Positions 26,110 through 35,489 of a stretch of 35,895 nucleotides of DNA are shown here, one piece after another (the stretch's first letter is position 1; each line of letters starts with the position of its first letter). This DNA comes from an uncultured Planctomycetaceae bacterium. GTDB taxonomy: Bacteria; Planctomycetota; Planctomycetia; Planctomycetales; Planctomycetaceae. Location: the NCBI GenBank assembly GCA_943787265.1, contig CALSLT010000054.1, forward strand, positions 1 to 35,895. The letters are read 5' to 3'. Below the pieces are notes generated by a model. The model was not told the DNA's origin, ran no database searches, and worked only from the letters and a program-made list of their open reading frames with translations. The position numbers were made by a program, and so were the translations under genes.

Positions 26110-27641
26110 GAAGAATCGATCTGGTCGGCCTTGCGGTAACCGCCCTGCTCCAACGCAGAACTCGCACTGCGTTAACACTGCTTGGCATCGTTGTCGGTGC
26201 GTGCCTGCTGGTGACAAGCCTGGCAGCTTTTCGCGGAGTCCACATCGCGATCGAAAACCAGTTTATGGGTTCTGAAAAGCTGCAGCGGATTCACATTTCC
26301 GCAAAGTACGGCGATCGGGAAGAGGCTATTGAGCAGGCAGTCGTCGAAGGAAATGTTTCGGACGAACGACGAGCTCGGTTGAAGAAGGAAATCGCAAGAC
26401 ACTCGCCGAGCCGCGAATGGAAACCGACAAAGCCGATCACGCCTGAGTTACTGACCAGAATTGCGGAGTTCGAGCATGTCGAATACGTCTGGCCGGACAT
26501 GGAACGATACTGGCAATTCTATTGGGGCGAGCAGGAAGAACATGGGCGGACGATGTCCACAATTTCTGGTCCGCAAGGAATCGAGCATTTGATCGTCGCC
26601 GGTCGGGGGTTCAAGTCTGACGACGAAAAGGCCGTGCTCGTTCACGAGTACTTCGTCTACGACTGGGGCTTTCACGACGACAACCAGGTCGAAGAGTTTC
26701 TCGGTGAAAAAATCCGTGTCGAAAATTACAACCAGAGCAAACAAGCTGTGAGCTCTTTGGACTACTTCAGCGGCTCCGAGTTTTCGGTTACCGAGAAAGT
26801 GCTGCTCGGTTCGTTGCTTCTGAATTTTCCAGACCTGGTCGAACAACTTGAGGTATCTGACGATTCAAAGTCGTTGCTGAAGCGCGCGTTTACGGCGGCT
26901 CCGGAAGAAGAGGATTACGTTGCGATTTCCGAAGAGTACAACGTCGTCGGAGTCTTTCGGTCACCAACGGATGACGAGCGAAAAAGTATGCCGTTCGAAT
27001 GGAAATGGCGCAGCACAGAACTGATATTCCCCGTCCAGACGGCGATTGAACTCCACGGCAGATTGTCAGGGCAGGAACAATTCTGGATTGACGGAGCCAT
27101 CGTGAAAGCTGACGCCAATGAAACGGTGCGGGATGTTGTCGATTCTCTGGAAACGACGGGCGTCAACACGCACTCGATGGTCGAATTTCTGGAGCACGTG
27201 CTCCGTAATCTTGCCTTGATCATGTGGGGCATGACGGGCTTTGCTGCCGCCGCGTTACTCGTCGCGGCGATTGGCATCACAAATACAATGGTCATGGCCG
27301 TGCTGGAGCGAACGCGAGAAATCGGCATCATGAAAGCTGTCGGCGCCAGCGAGGCTCAAATTATGAGCATCTTTCTGATCGAAGGAATGTTGCTTGGAGT
27401 TGCCGGCGGATCAATCGGAGTGCTCAGCGGCTGGGCAATTTCCCTCGGGATGGATTCGTGGGTGCGGTCAATCCTGGAAGGCGAGTTTCACGAAACGATC
27501 ACCGAGCCGATGTTTCTCTTCCCCGTCTGGCTGGCACTGATAGTTCCGATCTTTTGCGGATTCGTCACAACCGCCGCCGCGTTCTACCCCGCTCGCCGAG
27601 CCGCACGCATCGACCCTGTGCAGGCTCTCAGGCATGACTGA
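26106..27641 (+). CDS. MacB/FtsX-type ABC transporter permease
   Basis: A 511-residue permease with the MacB layout: one N-terminal membrane helix (TALTLLGIVVGACLLVTSLAAF), a large periplasmic domain of about 320 residues, and three C-terminal helices in an FtsX domain (MTGFAAAALLVAAIGITNT, then RTREIGIMKAVGAS, IEGMLLGVAGGSIGVLSGW, and a final PVWLALIVPIFCGFV). The REIGIMKAVGAS cytoplasmic coupling loop is diagnostic. The ATGA overlap with the ATPase gives translational coupling. The periplasmic domain is longer than in typical MacB and rich in acidic residues. With the ATPase it probably moves or extracts a lipid-linked or periplasmic molecule; no MacA-like adaptor is adjacent (the HlyD-like gene is 17 kb away). 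Confidence 0.92.
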   Translation: MRRIDLVGLAVTALLQRRTRTALTLLGIVVGACLLVTSLAAFRGVHIAIENQFMGSEKLQRIHISAKYGDREEAIEQAVVEGNVSDERRARLKKEIARHSPSREWKPTKPITPELLTRIAEFEHVEYVWPDMERYWQFYWGEQEEHGRTMSTISGPQGIEHLIVAGRGFKSDDEKAVLVHEYFVYDWGFHDDNQVEEFLGEKIRVENYNQSKQAVSSLDYFSGSEFSVTEKVLLGSLLLNFPDLVEQLEVSDDSKSLLKRAFTAAPEEEDYVAISEEYNVVGVFRSPTDDERKSMPFEWKWRSTELIFPVQTAIELHGRLSGQEQFWIDGAIVKADANETVRDVVDSLETTGVNTHSMVEFLEHVLRNLALIMWGMTGFAAAALLVAAIGITNTMVMAVLERTREIGIMKAVGASEAQIMSIFLIEGMLLGVAGGSIGVLSGWAISLGMDSWVRSILEGEFHETITEPMFLFPVWLALIVPIFCGFVTTAAAFYPARRAARIDPVQALRHD

Positions 27642-27674
27642 CGGTGCGCCCCGCGTTGCAGGAGCTGCCCGTCA

Positions 27675-28583
27675 TCAGCGAATTGCAGGGCCTGCTACCG
27701 TGCGATCGTTAACCGGCTGAACCGGGCGGTTATTGCCGTCGATGATATTTCTAAATTTTGTGATCTGCTTTTCTGACAGCTCGACCTTAGTCTTCAGAAT
27801 TATCCAGAGTACATCCTCTGTGCAGGGGGGCGTCGTGAACGATCCGGTGTAGCGATAATAATTCGAGTCGGTGGGGAGCAACGTTGCTGCGTCGATGGTC
27901 ACGCTCTCTTTGCGTTCTCGATTCGTTTCAGTCGGGAGATAATTCCAAACCTGATCGAAAGCGGGATTGTCGGCTCCCTGGTCGATCAACACTCCAATAA
28001 CGGCGATGGTCCCATCGTCGCTCTTGTGGACGAGGTGCATTTCCATGTCTGAGTGCTTGCCGTTAACGGTGTGTTCGCTCGGCGAGTGAAAGTGGAATTG
28101 TTGCAGTGCGTATCGCTTTCCGTCGACCGTGATTGAGCTTTGGTGGTCTTCGACTTCTTCCACTGTGTGGCCGTTATAGACAAGGTCGATCAGCGAAGGT
28201 CCGTAAGCGAACTCAATCGCCGACATCGACGAAGGCTCGACGGCTGCAATGTCGATTGGCGACTGTCGACGGCCGGTTTTGGCGAGTACGTATTCAGGGC
28301 TAAGGTCTCCCCAGTGGCTTGGCCCAATCTCACCGGTGTATCCCCATTCGGCGGCGTGAGGCTGTTCTTCCTGATGCAAGTAATGGTGGATCGGCTCGGC
28401 ACTGTTTTCTGCAACGGCCGGCGACGGTGTTTCGTCGGAATTCGCTGCTATCGGAGATGCGCCATCAGAAACATTGCTTCCAGGAGTTGTATTGCTTGCT
28501 GGTGGAGCATCACCGCATCCCGATTGCAGGACGCTCAGACACATGATCCCTAACAGTGAGCAGGAAACTCGATCGCAAGCCAT
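27675..28583 (-). CDS. Alpha-type carbonic anhydrase, probable lipoprotein
   Basis: Interconverts CO2 and bicarbonate in the envelope. ATG at 28583 follows GAGGAA. The N-terminus is a lipoprotein-like signal (LSVLQSGC, C23; the -3 residue is Gln, not Leu, so the lipobox is imperfect), followed by a Pro/Ser/Asn-rich linker. The alpha-CA core has QSPIDI, QFHFHSPSEH and EMHLVH: the zinc ligands correspond to H164, H166 and H183, and SFTTPPCTEDV carries the conserved Thr-Pro-Pro-Cys. All catalytic features appear intact. It is 61 bases downstream of the peptidase-like gene on the same strand, so they may be co-transcribed. It converges on the ABC permease gene. Confidence 0.92.
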   Translation of the reverse strand: MACDRVSCSLLGIMCLSVLQSGCGDAPPASNTTPGSNVSDGASPIAANSDETPSPAVAENSAEPIHHYLHQEEQPHAAEWGYTGEIGPSHWGDLSPEYVLAKTGRRQSPIDIAAVEPSSMSAIEFAYGPSLIDLVYNGHTVEEVEDHQSSITVDGKRYALQQFHFHSPSEHTVNGKHSDMEMHLVHKSDDGTIAVIGVLIDQGADNPAFDQVWNYLPTETNRERKESVTIDAATLLPTDSNYYRYTGSFTTPPCTEDVLWIILKTKVELSEKQITKFRNIIDGNNRPVQPVNDRTVAGPAIR

Positions 28584-28644
28584 TGGCTAGTTCCTCAGGT
28601 GATGGTGCATTTTCCAGAGTGTTATCGCAGGACGCTGATCGGGG

Positions 28645-29556
28645 CTACTTCCGGGCACTCGCGTTTGCTTTGATTTCCTTGCGAGACTTGTCCAGTCGAG
28701 CCGGCCAGACGAACGACGGCGCTGATTTCGGATCGTAACCGTCAAGATGCCCCGTCAAACGAGTGATTGGCTTTGTATAGACGAGCTCCGTATCGCCAAA
28801 GACTTCTTCGCAGAGTTCTGCCAGGCCGGGATCGTATTCGCGAAGTTCTTTCCGTGTATCGACATGGTTGTGATCGTGGTCGGGTGGGCGATTGTTGTTG
28901 AACCACGACTGAACTCCTTCGGCGAAGTATTCCGCATGGTTCGTAGATGCGTACTTTGTTTTCCAAAGTCCTGCCTTCATTGCCCGTTCGTAGCTTGCTT
29001 TCAGCCGCTCATCGAATGTCGGATCCACGACGACCATCCCGCACAGGTGGATATTGTGCGCAAACTCGTGAATCAGAATGTTCTCGGAGAAGTAGGGATC
29101 ACCTTCCAGGCCGAGCAGGTTTTCTTCCCCACAGGAACACACTGGATCTTTTCTTGATCCCCCGAGACCTCTCGCTCGTGCGTCCCAGAAATCTTTCGGT
29201 GTCATGTGCGAATGCTCGGGCACGTCTGTCGTGAACTCGTCATAAGCCATGACGACAAGTCGTGACCCGCCTTCGATCATCGCTTTGCGAACGTCGGGAC
29301 GCTTTGCCAGCATCATGTCGGCAAGGTACGCCGCTTCTTTCAATGCGTAATCATTGACCTTGCCGGAACTCACAATTGGATAGCCGCTCGCCGAAACGAA
29401 CTTCCTGTAGAACGGTGACAGCTTCATGGCTGCTGGCGGCGAGGTGATTTCGTAGGTGGTTCGTTCGCCATCTGACCGAGGTCCCGCGGCGTGGCCATCC
29501 CTACTGATGGATAGTGCCAGTCCGGCGGCCAGAATGAGACTTGTCGCCAATTTCAT
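28645..29556 (-). CDS. Secreted HEFAH zinc-metallopeptidase-like protein
   Basis: A 303-residue exported protein. ATG at 29556 follows GAGGAAA and opens a signal peptide (LILAAGLALSISRDGHA). The zinc motif HEFAH (163-167, ILIHEFAHNIH) is followed about 42 residues later by NHAEYFAEGVQSWF, whose Glu is a good third ligand as in gluzincin-type families. An upstream FWDARARGLGG segment resembles the substrate-cleft region of the same group. Cysteines at 140, 142 and 172 may form a disulfide or bind metal. The active-site layout is intact, so an active peptidase is plausible; the substrate is unknown. It probably heads a two-gene unit with the carbonic anhydrase. Confidence 0.8.
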   Translation of the reverse strand: MKLATSLILAAGLALSISRDGHAAGPRSDGERTTYEITSPPAAMKLSPFYRKFVSASGYPIVSSGKVNDYALKEAAYLADMMLAKRPDVRKAMIEGGSRLVVMAYDEFTTDVPEHSHMTPKDFWDARARGLGGSRKDPVCSCGEENLLGLEGDPYFSENILIHEFAHNIHLCGMVVVDPTFDERLKASYERAMKAGLWKTKYASTNHAEYFAEGVQSWFNNNRPPDHDHNHVDTRKELREYDPGLAELCEEVFGDTELVYTKPITRLTGHLDGYDPKSAPSFVWPARLDKSRKEIKANASARK

Positions 29557-29705
29557 CGTTTCCTCGTGAATTCAATCCGTGGCAAAGACGGCGTCATGAA
29601 ACAACCGACCGAGTAGTTGCGATCGTTGAAGCTCCGACAGCCCAATTTCTGGCCTGCGTTTTTGCTTTCAACCGTAACCTATCCATATTCCCGCGGTATA
29701 TCCTT

Positions 29706-29726
29706 CCTGACCAGATATTGATCAGG
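29706..29726 (+). promoter_or_regulatory. Possible hairpin covering the ECF sigma Shine-Dalgarno site
   Basis: cctga (29706-29710) pairs with tcagg (29722-29726), with partial pairing inside. The right arm overlaps the purine-rich CAGGGA just before the ATG at 29734. Folding could block ribosome access; the stem is short. Confidence 0.3.
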
Positions 29727-29733
29727 GAAATAC

Positions 29734-30264
29734 ATGCCCGAAAAACGACCAGAACCATCCTTCGAATTCGTTCAGCTTCTGACCAGCCATCAGAGCCGAT
29801 TATACGCCTATGTACTGTCGCTCCTTGGCGACCGCACTCAGGCGGATGATGTCCTGCAGGAGACCAATTCCGTTCTCTGGCGTAAAGCGAATGAGTTCGA
29901 ACTCGGGACGAATTTCGGTGCCTGGATGCTCAAAGTTGCCTACTTCCAGGTCATGGCTCACCGCCGCAGACTCACCCGGGATCGCCTTGTTTTCGACGAT
30001 GACTTCCTTCAAGACATCGCTGAAGACGCGAAGCAGCAGTGCGAGTGGCAGAGAGAAAAACAACGACGTCTGGGCGACTGCATCGGAAAACTCACCGAAC
30101 GGTATCAGGAACTTATACGTCGTCGATACACCGAAGGTGCCACTCTGAAATCCATAGCCGCTCAAAGCGTTCAGTCAGAGAACTCAATCAAGCAGGCCCT
30201 TTTCAGAGCGCGCGCCGCTTTAATCGAGTGCGTCAAAGGTCAACGCCCGGAGGAAGCGGTATGA
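29734..30264 (+). CDS. ECF RNA polymerase sigma factor (planctomycete/verrucomicrobial type)
   Basis: A 176-residue ECF sigma factor. Region 2 is seen in FEFVQLLTSHQSRLYAYV, GDRTQADDVLQETNSVLW and FGAWMLKVAYFQVMAHRRR. Region 4 with its helix-turn-helix is LTERYQELIRRRYTEGATLKS to SENSIKQALFRARAAL. The pattern matches the sigma-70 group often found in Rhodopirellula and Verrucomicrobium, which is accompanied by FecR-like proteins. Its stop overlaps the next gene's start (ATGA at 30261-30264), so sigma factor and FecR-like regulator are translationally coupled. The hairpin over the ribosome site may regulate it. Target promoters likely include the downstream exported genes; this is inferred from context. 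Confidence 0.93.
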   Translation: MPEKRPEPSFEFVQLLTSHQSRLYAYVLSLLGDRTQADDVLQETNSVLWRKANEFELGTNFGAWMLKVAYFQVMAHRRRLTRDRLVFDDDFLQDIAEDAKQQCEWQREKQRRLGDCIGKLTERYQELIRRRYTEGATLKSIAAQSVQSENSIKQALFRARAALIECVKGQRPEEAV

Positions 30265-31659
30265 CAGAGGAAGAGAGAAAGGAACTGGAGTCTCTCCTCA
30301 TGGAAATGACCGAGGGCGAGCTTTCGTCGGAACAAAGACATCGTTTGGCGGAGTTGATGCGCCAGCATCCGGCCGCAAAACAAAAGTACCTCGAATACTG
30401 CCAGGTTCACACCATGCTTGCATGGGAACACGGAGTATTGGGGAATCTGCAGCTGCCGAATCTTCCAGACACACCCGAACTTCGCTCAGCGTCACACTTG
30501 CCGTCGTCACGGCGCGTAATAGCAATCACATTGGCGGTATTGGCTACAGCTGCATCACTTTTGCTTGTCTTGAATTGGCCTGACACTGACCCACAGCGAG
30601 ATAATGTCACTTCAGCGATTGCCACACTGGCGTATACATCCCATGCGAGATGGGGAAGCGAAGAACGATCGCTGGGAGACGGGTTCGGCAAGGGCAAACT
30701 GCATCTGGATGTTGGCCTGGCACGATTGGATTTTCGTAATGGTGCCACGGTCACGCTTCAGGGGCCTGCCGAGTTTGAGATTTTGTCAACTGACAGAACA
30801 ATCCTGAGCAGTGGAATCCTCACGGCGTCCATACCGGAGACTGCGGTGGGGTTCGAAGTTGTCACGCCGGCAATGGATGTCGTCGATCTGGGAACTGCGT
30901 TTGGTGTCTCGGTGGGAGCAGACGGGGAAACCGACGTCTGTGTCTTTGAAGGCGAAGTTGAGGTCAGTCGTTCCGTAAGTGAGGACACGCCACAGCTTGT
31001 TCGCGAAGGCAACGCGGTCCGGTCCAAACCTGAAGCCGACTCGATCGACTCAGTGGACTACTCGACAGAGCGTTACGAAGACGCCTGGCCTGTGACGTCA
31101 GGTGTTCTTCAAGCGACCGGGCTGATGAAGTTTGTTTCGCCCGGTCCCGATTTCGTGCCAGGACTCTATGAGAACAGCGAGCACATTCTGGTGTTTCTTG
31201 AGCGTTCACATGTTCGGCTGAATTCGGATCTCGAAGTCAACGTAACAGAACCGGGGCAGTACGTTCGCGTGCGTCGCAAGGACAAGCATCCTGTCACCGC
31301 AGGGCAGACCATTCGATGCTATCTGCTGCAGCTCGATCCGATCGGAGAGTTCACCCGGGCAGAATCCGACGAAGCGAGAGTCATCGGACAGATCACGTTT
31401 GATCGACCGATTCTCGGACTAATCGGCAAGACGTCGCTGTTGATTCAGACAGACAAATTGCTTGGGCATCCGCTGGGTAACTACGGAGAAACTCGGCGTG
31501 GTATTGAGCCATCCCGCCCTGAACACCTGCCGGATTCAGGCCGGGACATTGTGACGTTTAAGCCGAGACCGACGAACATTGTCGCTGGATCTTTCTGCGA
31601 GTTCGGCAGTCGACCAGATCCGTGTGATTGTTTCGGAGTCGGCAGTACTTCACCCTTAG
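30261..31659 (+). CDS. FecR-like anti-sigma/regulator membrane protein (frameshifted)
   Basis: A reconstructed protein of about 465 residues. ATG at 30261 overlaps the sigma stop. The N-terminal ~75 residues are cytosolic and helical (EERKELESLLMEMTEGELS, the anti-sigma-like segment), followed by a membrane helix (IAITLAVLATAASLLLVLNW), then a periplasmic FecR domain (LARLDFRNGATVTLQGPAE, DLGTAFGVSV, VFEGEVEV). The C-terminal part contains GETRRGIEPSRPEHLPDSGRD, common in planctomycete FecR proteins. One base appears inserted near 31566-31567; in the shifted frame the text reads RRTLSLDLSASSAVDQIRV and ends at TAG 31657-31659, as the family does. The unshifted frame would run into the next gene and make a false fusion. 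Confidence 0.85.
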
Positions 31660-31709
31660 CACTCATGCCCGAGTCAAATACGAAACCTCAAAACACCACC
31701 CCACGCAAT

Positions 31710-33935
31710 ATGAAAACAACAATCACGACAATACTTGCCGCTTCGATGCTGTTGATCGTTGTCGGCTGCAGCCAGGCCACAACGAACGCAGAGTCTGCCC
31801 AGGAATCAGATACCGAAAGCCAGAGTTCGACGATCGACGGACACCTCGTCGCCGCCAATGCTCCAAACAATCAACAGGCTTCGGACGTCACCACGCCGAA
31901 CAAGCCTGAAAAACGGCCTGAGCTGAATCGCGATGAGAGGCGGATGATCAAAGAGATCTCCGGCAAAGAAATCAAAGCCTTCACGTCGTAAGGGGGCATC
32001 GCAACGTCGAAAGAAACAGCGGCCTTCGGATGATTTCGATGACGACAACATTCCTCTGGATGAAAATGGACAGCCAGCGAAAGACGAACTCGCGTTTGAC
32101 GCTCCAAAGGGCAATCCGCATTCGGTGAAGGGATCCAAGAATAAACAGGTTAACGAGAGCGCCAGTCGGGCTGGCCAATCTGAAGACGCATCCCGTCAGA
32201 TTGACGAGATCATTCGACGTGATCTGAAGAAGCACAAACTGCAAACCAAATCCGCCAGCCAGCGAAGTTCAATTCGTCCGTCGAGTATACCTGGATGTGA
32301 TCGGCCGAATCCCCTCAGACGAGGAACTGGCAAGCTTTCCGCAGACACCCGCAAAGACCGTCGAGCCAGATTGATCGATGAACTGCTGGATTCCCCCGGC
32401 CATGAATCTCACATGTTCAATTGGCTGGGAGACATGCTTCGTGTAAAGGACGACTATTACCGGATTGGAAAACCTGGACCTTCCATACATGGCTGAAGTC
32501 GCAACTTCGAGAGAATCGTCCGTGGGAACGAATTGGTCCACGACATGCTAACCGCCGAAGGCCGGCTTGGAGAGAATGGAGCCACCGCTTACCTCTTGCG
32601 AGATGCCAGCATGCCGCTGGACAGCCTTTCCAGCACCTTGACCACTTTTCTTGGGGCCAATGTTGCCTGTGCTCAGTGCCACGACCATCCCTTCGCCGAA
32701 TGGACCCAGCGCGACTTCTATGAAATGGCATCGTTTTTTGGCTCCACCGCCTTTGAGCGCGTCGACACTCGCAAACCAGCGATAACGCTTCGCGATAAGA
32801 ACTTCTCCAAGGCGAATCTCGTCAGCTTGCTTCAGCCAAACATGGAACGAGTCATCTTCGACAGCACTCGCTCGACAGTGTTCCCCGAGGACTACGCGTA
32901 CAACGATGGCAATCCAGGTGACAAAGTCAGCCACCGATTTATCAGTTGGGATGGAAAAAAGGGAGCACCCCTGACCGACATCCGTCCGCAACAACTTCGA
33001 AGCCACTTCGCCGACTGGATGACCTCAGCTGAGAATCCGCGTTTCGCCGCTGCCATTGCCAACCGGTTATGGAAGAAACTCTTCGGGGTTGCGGTCAAAG
33101 AACCGGTCACAGATCTTGACGATCTGGAAGATGCCACCAATCCGGAACTTCTGCGTTTAATCGCGCAATTGATGATAGACGTTGATTTTGACATCCGGAA
33201 ATTCCAACGAATTATCCTGAACACGAGGCCTATCAGAGCAGGTCAGCGTGACACCCGCTGAGGGCGAGGAATTTCGATTCCCGGGCCCATTGTTACGTCG
33301 CATGACGGCAGAACAGACATGGGACTCCATCGTTCTCCTCCTTCGAGGCCCGGAAATCGACCGAGCTAGAAGACGGATAATGCCCCAATGATGGAACGTC
33401 TGGTATTTCCCTTCGAATTTACCCACGACAGAAAAGGGAATCGCAGAAGATCGCGAGAAGATCTCTCGACTTTGCCAAGACACTGCTGCCTGATGGAAAG
33501 GTCTCGAATGGTGAGGAGGACGCGGTCTGTTCATGAACTCAAGCAAACGAAAGTCAAACGACGCGGTCGAAGCAGCATGGTTACGTGCTTCAGAACTGCC
33601 GCAACCAATGCCACCGACCCACTTTCTGAGAATCGCAGGTCAATCAGCCCGCGAAGTTGCGGATGATGGATCGACCGAAGGGGGATTACCGAATCATTAG
33701 CAATGATGAACGGTGAAGTCATCGAAAAGCCTCATGTCAACTCATCGGTCATTAAGACAGCCGGAAGACAGAAAACCCAAATCGATCAAATCGCTTTCCT
33801 TTACCGGACATGCCTGGCAAGGCTCCGACCAAACGGGACACCAAGCAATGTATTACCGCACTCAAGCAAGGGCTCGAACTGGGTGAAATCGTCTGGGTGC
33901 TTTTAAACTCCCGCGAGTTCATGTTCATCCAATAG
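31710..33935 (+). pseudogene. DUF1549/DUF1553 (PSCyt2) secreted protein, many frameshifts
   Basis: About 742 residues when reconstructed. ATG at 31710 opens a lipoprotein-like signal (TILAASMLLIVVGCSQ). A low-complexity linker leads into DUF1549: IDEIIRRDLKKHKL, then VQFVRRVYLDVIGRIPSDEE, LIDELLDSPGHESHM, and the CAQCHDHPFAEWTQRDFYE haem-like motif (about 32670-32730). The stretch 32536-33226 is one clean frame. DUF1553 follows with FPGPLLRRMTAEQTWDSIV, THFLRIAGQSAREVADD and VLLNSREFMFIQ ending at TAG 33933-33935. Indels are visible near 31966, 32260, 32334, 32467, 32535, 33226 and further on. Such proteins are typical of Planctomycetes, and DUF1501 normally follows, as here. I call it broken, but sequence error is likelier than true decay. 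Confidence 0.8.
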
Positions 33936-34061
33936 CGATGTCCGGTCACCCACTACCTGGACAACCCGAATAAAACGTCTGCTCAGCTGAGGGATATTTC
34001 TGAATCAACATTTACTCCCATCCCTCGCTGACGCGTCGGGTTTCCTAAAAAAGCAAACTCC

Positions 34062-35365
34062 ATGAAGCAACATCTTAACTCTTTCGATCCCCCGACACGC
34101 CGGCAGTTCGTAGAACGCTGTGCCGCCGACTGTCGTTCGGCCTGAGTATCGCTCCACCGGCTACTCAGCTCGTTGCCGCAGAACTTCGGCAGTCCAGAAG
34201 CCCGCCGCGTTCGGAAAAGCGAAGAGCGTGATCTGGCTCATGCTCGCCGGCGGCTTAAGTCACATCGACTCCCTGGATCCGAAACACGGGCAAGTCCAAA
34301 GGTCCGGCAAAGGCGATTTAACACTTCAGCCGACTTCCAGGTCACCGACTTCTTCCCGAAGTTTGCGACCGTCGCTGACCAGCGTCTGTCGTGGTCCCGC
34401 TCGATGGAAGCCAAGATCGGTGTCCATCAGTCCAGCTCAAATACTTCATGCGGACTGCCTACGAACCTCGCGGCACGATTCTTCACCCCAACCTCGGGGC
34501 CTGGGGGTCTCACTATCTTCGGGCGCAGCAGCAAGACCCTGCCAGCGAGCGTCTGCGTCAACCGCCGTTCCGACCAGGCTAACGGCTTCTTTCCTTCGAG
34601 CTACGCTCCGCTCGCCATCGGAGATCCCAGCCAGGGGATCAGTGACGTCAGAGTCAATCGGCGAGAAGGTCCGCAGGCAGCGAAGCGTCTTGACATTGCT
34701 GAACGGATCTCGACGCCGACTTCCGGAAGAAAATTCAATGACAAGGGCGTCAATGCCTACAACGGCTTCTACGACGATGCCCTCGCTTTAATGAAGAGCA
34801 AGGACCTGAAGGCTTTCGACCTGTCCGAGCGAGTCTAGCAGAACAACGGGCAGCCTATGGCGATAACTCATTCGGTCAGGGCTGCCTGCTCGCTCGCCGG
34901 CTGGTTGATTCCGGTGTCCGTTTCGTCGAGGTCACCCACGACGGCTGGGATCACCACAAAGCGCTCGCCGACGAAATGGCCGACGTCGCGCCGGTCTTCG
35001 ACCGGGCCTACGCAACGCTCATCACCGACCTTGAACAGCGCGCGAATGCTGGACTCAAACACTGGTCGTCGTCGCCGACCGAATTTGGTCGCAAGCCGAA
35101 CTTCGATGGCGACGGCCGCAGCCATCACCCGGTCTGCTTTTCAACCGTTCTCGCTGGCGGAGGTGCGAAGGCGGGGTTTGTCTACGGCAAGAGCGACGAC
35201 GCTGGATACTACGTTGACGAAGATCCCGTAACTCGATCGGAGCCTTTCACGCCAGCATCGCATTCGCAGCCGGTATGGAAATCGAAAAGCCAGCGACTGT
35301 CGCCTTCCGGTCGCCCCATGACCGTCGGTGACGGCGAAGAGCCTGTCCTGGAGTTGTTCGCGTGA
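34062..35365 (+). pseudogene. DUF1501 protein with Tat-like signal, many frameshifts
   Basis: ATG at 34062 gives MKQHLNSFDPPTRRQFVERC; the TRRQF resembles a twin-arginine signal, usual in DUF1501 proteins. Switching frames along the gene recovers successive family segments: SVIWLMLAGGLSHIDSLDPK, SADFQVTDFFPKFATVADQ, AYEPRGTILHPNLGAWGSHY, SSYAPLAIGDPSQGISDV, YNGFYDDALALMKSKDLKAF, RRLVDSGVRFVEVTHDGWDH and TEFGRKPNFDGDGRSHHPVC, then a C-terminal end MTVGDGEEPVLELFA. DUF1501 belongs to the alkaline-phosphatase/sulfatase-like fold and is exported. At least eight indels are needed. Gene order (DUF1549/1553 then DUF1501) is the standard planctomycete pairing. Confidence 0.78.
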
Positions 35366-35489
35366 CGACTCAAACTATCGGTTCACACCGACGTCGTTCC
35401 CGATCTGCAACCAGCAGATTTTTTTGGCCGCCATGCCAGCGCATTGCCAGATGTCTGTCTGGTCATGCTGGATTCGAATGAGTTTATTT

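Noticed and set aside
30261..31991. Apparent fusion of FecR-like protein to a lipoprotein
   Set aside because: The FecR frame normally ends at 31659; a one-base insertion near 31566 causes read-through into the next gene.
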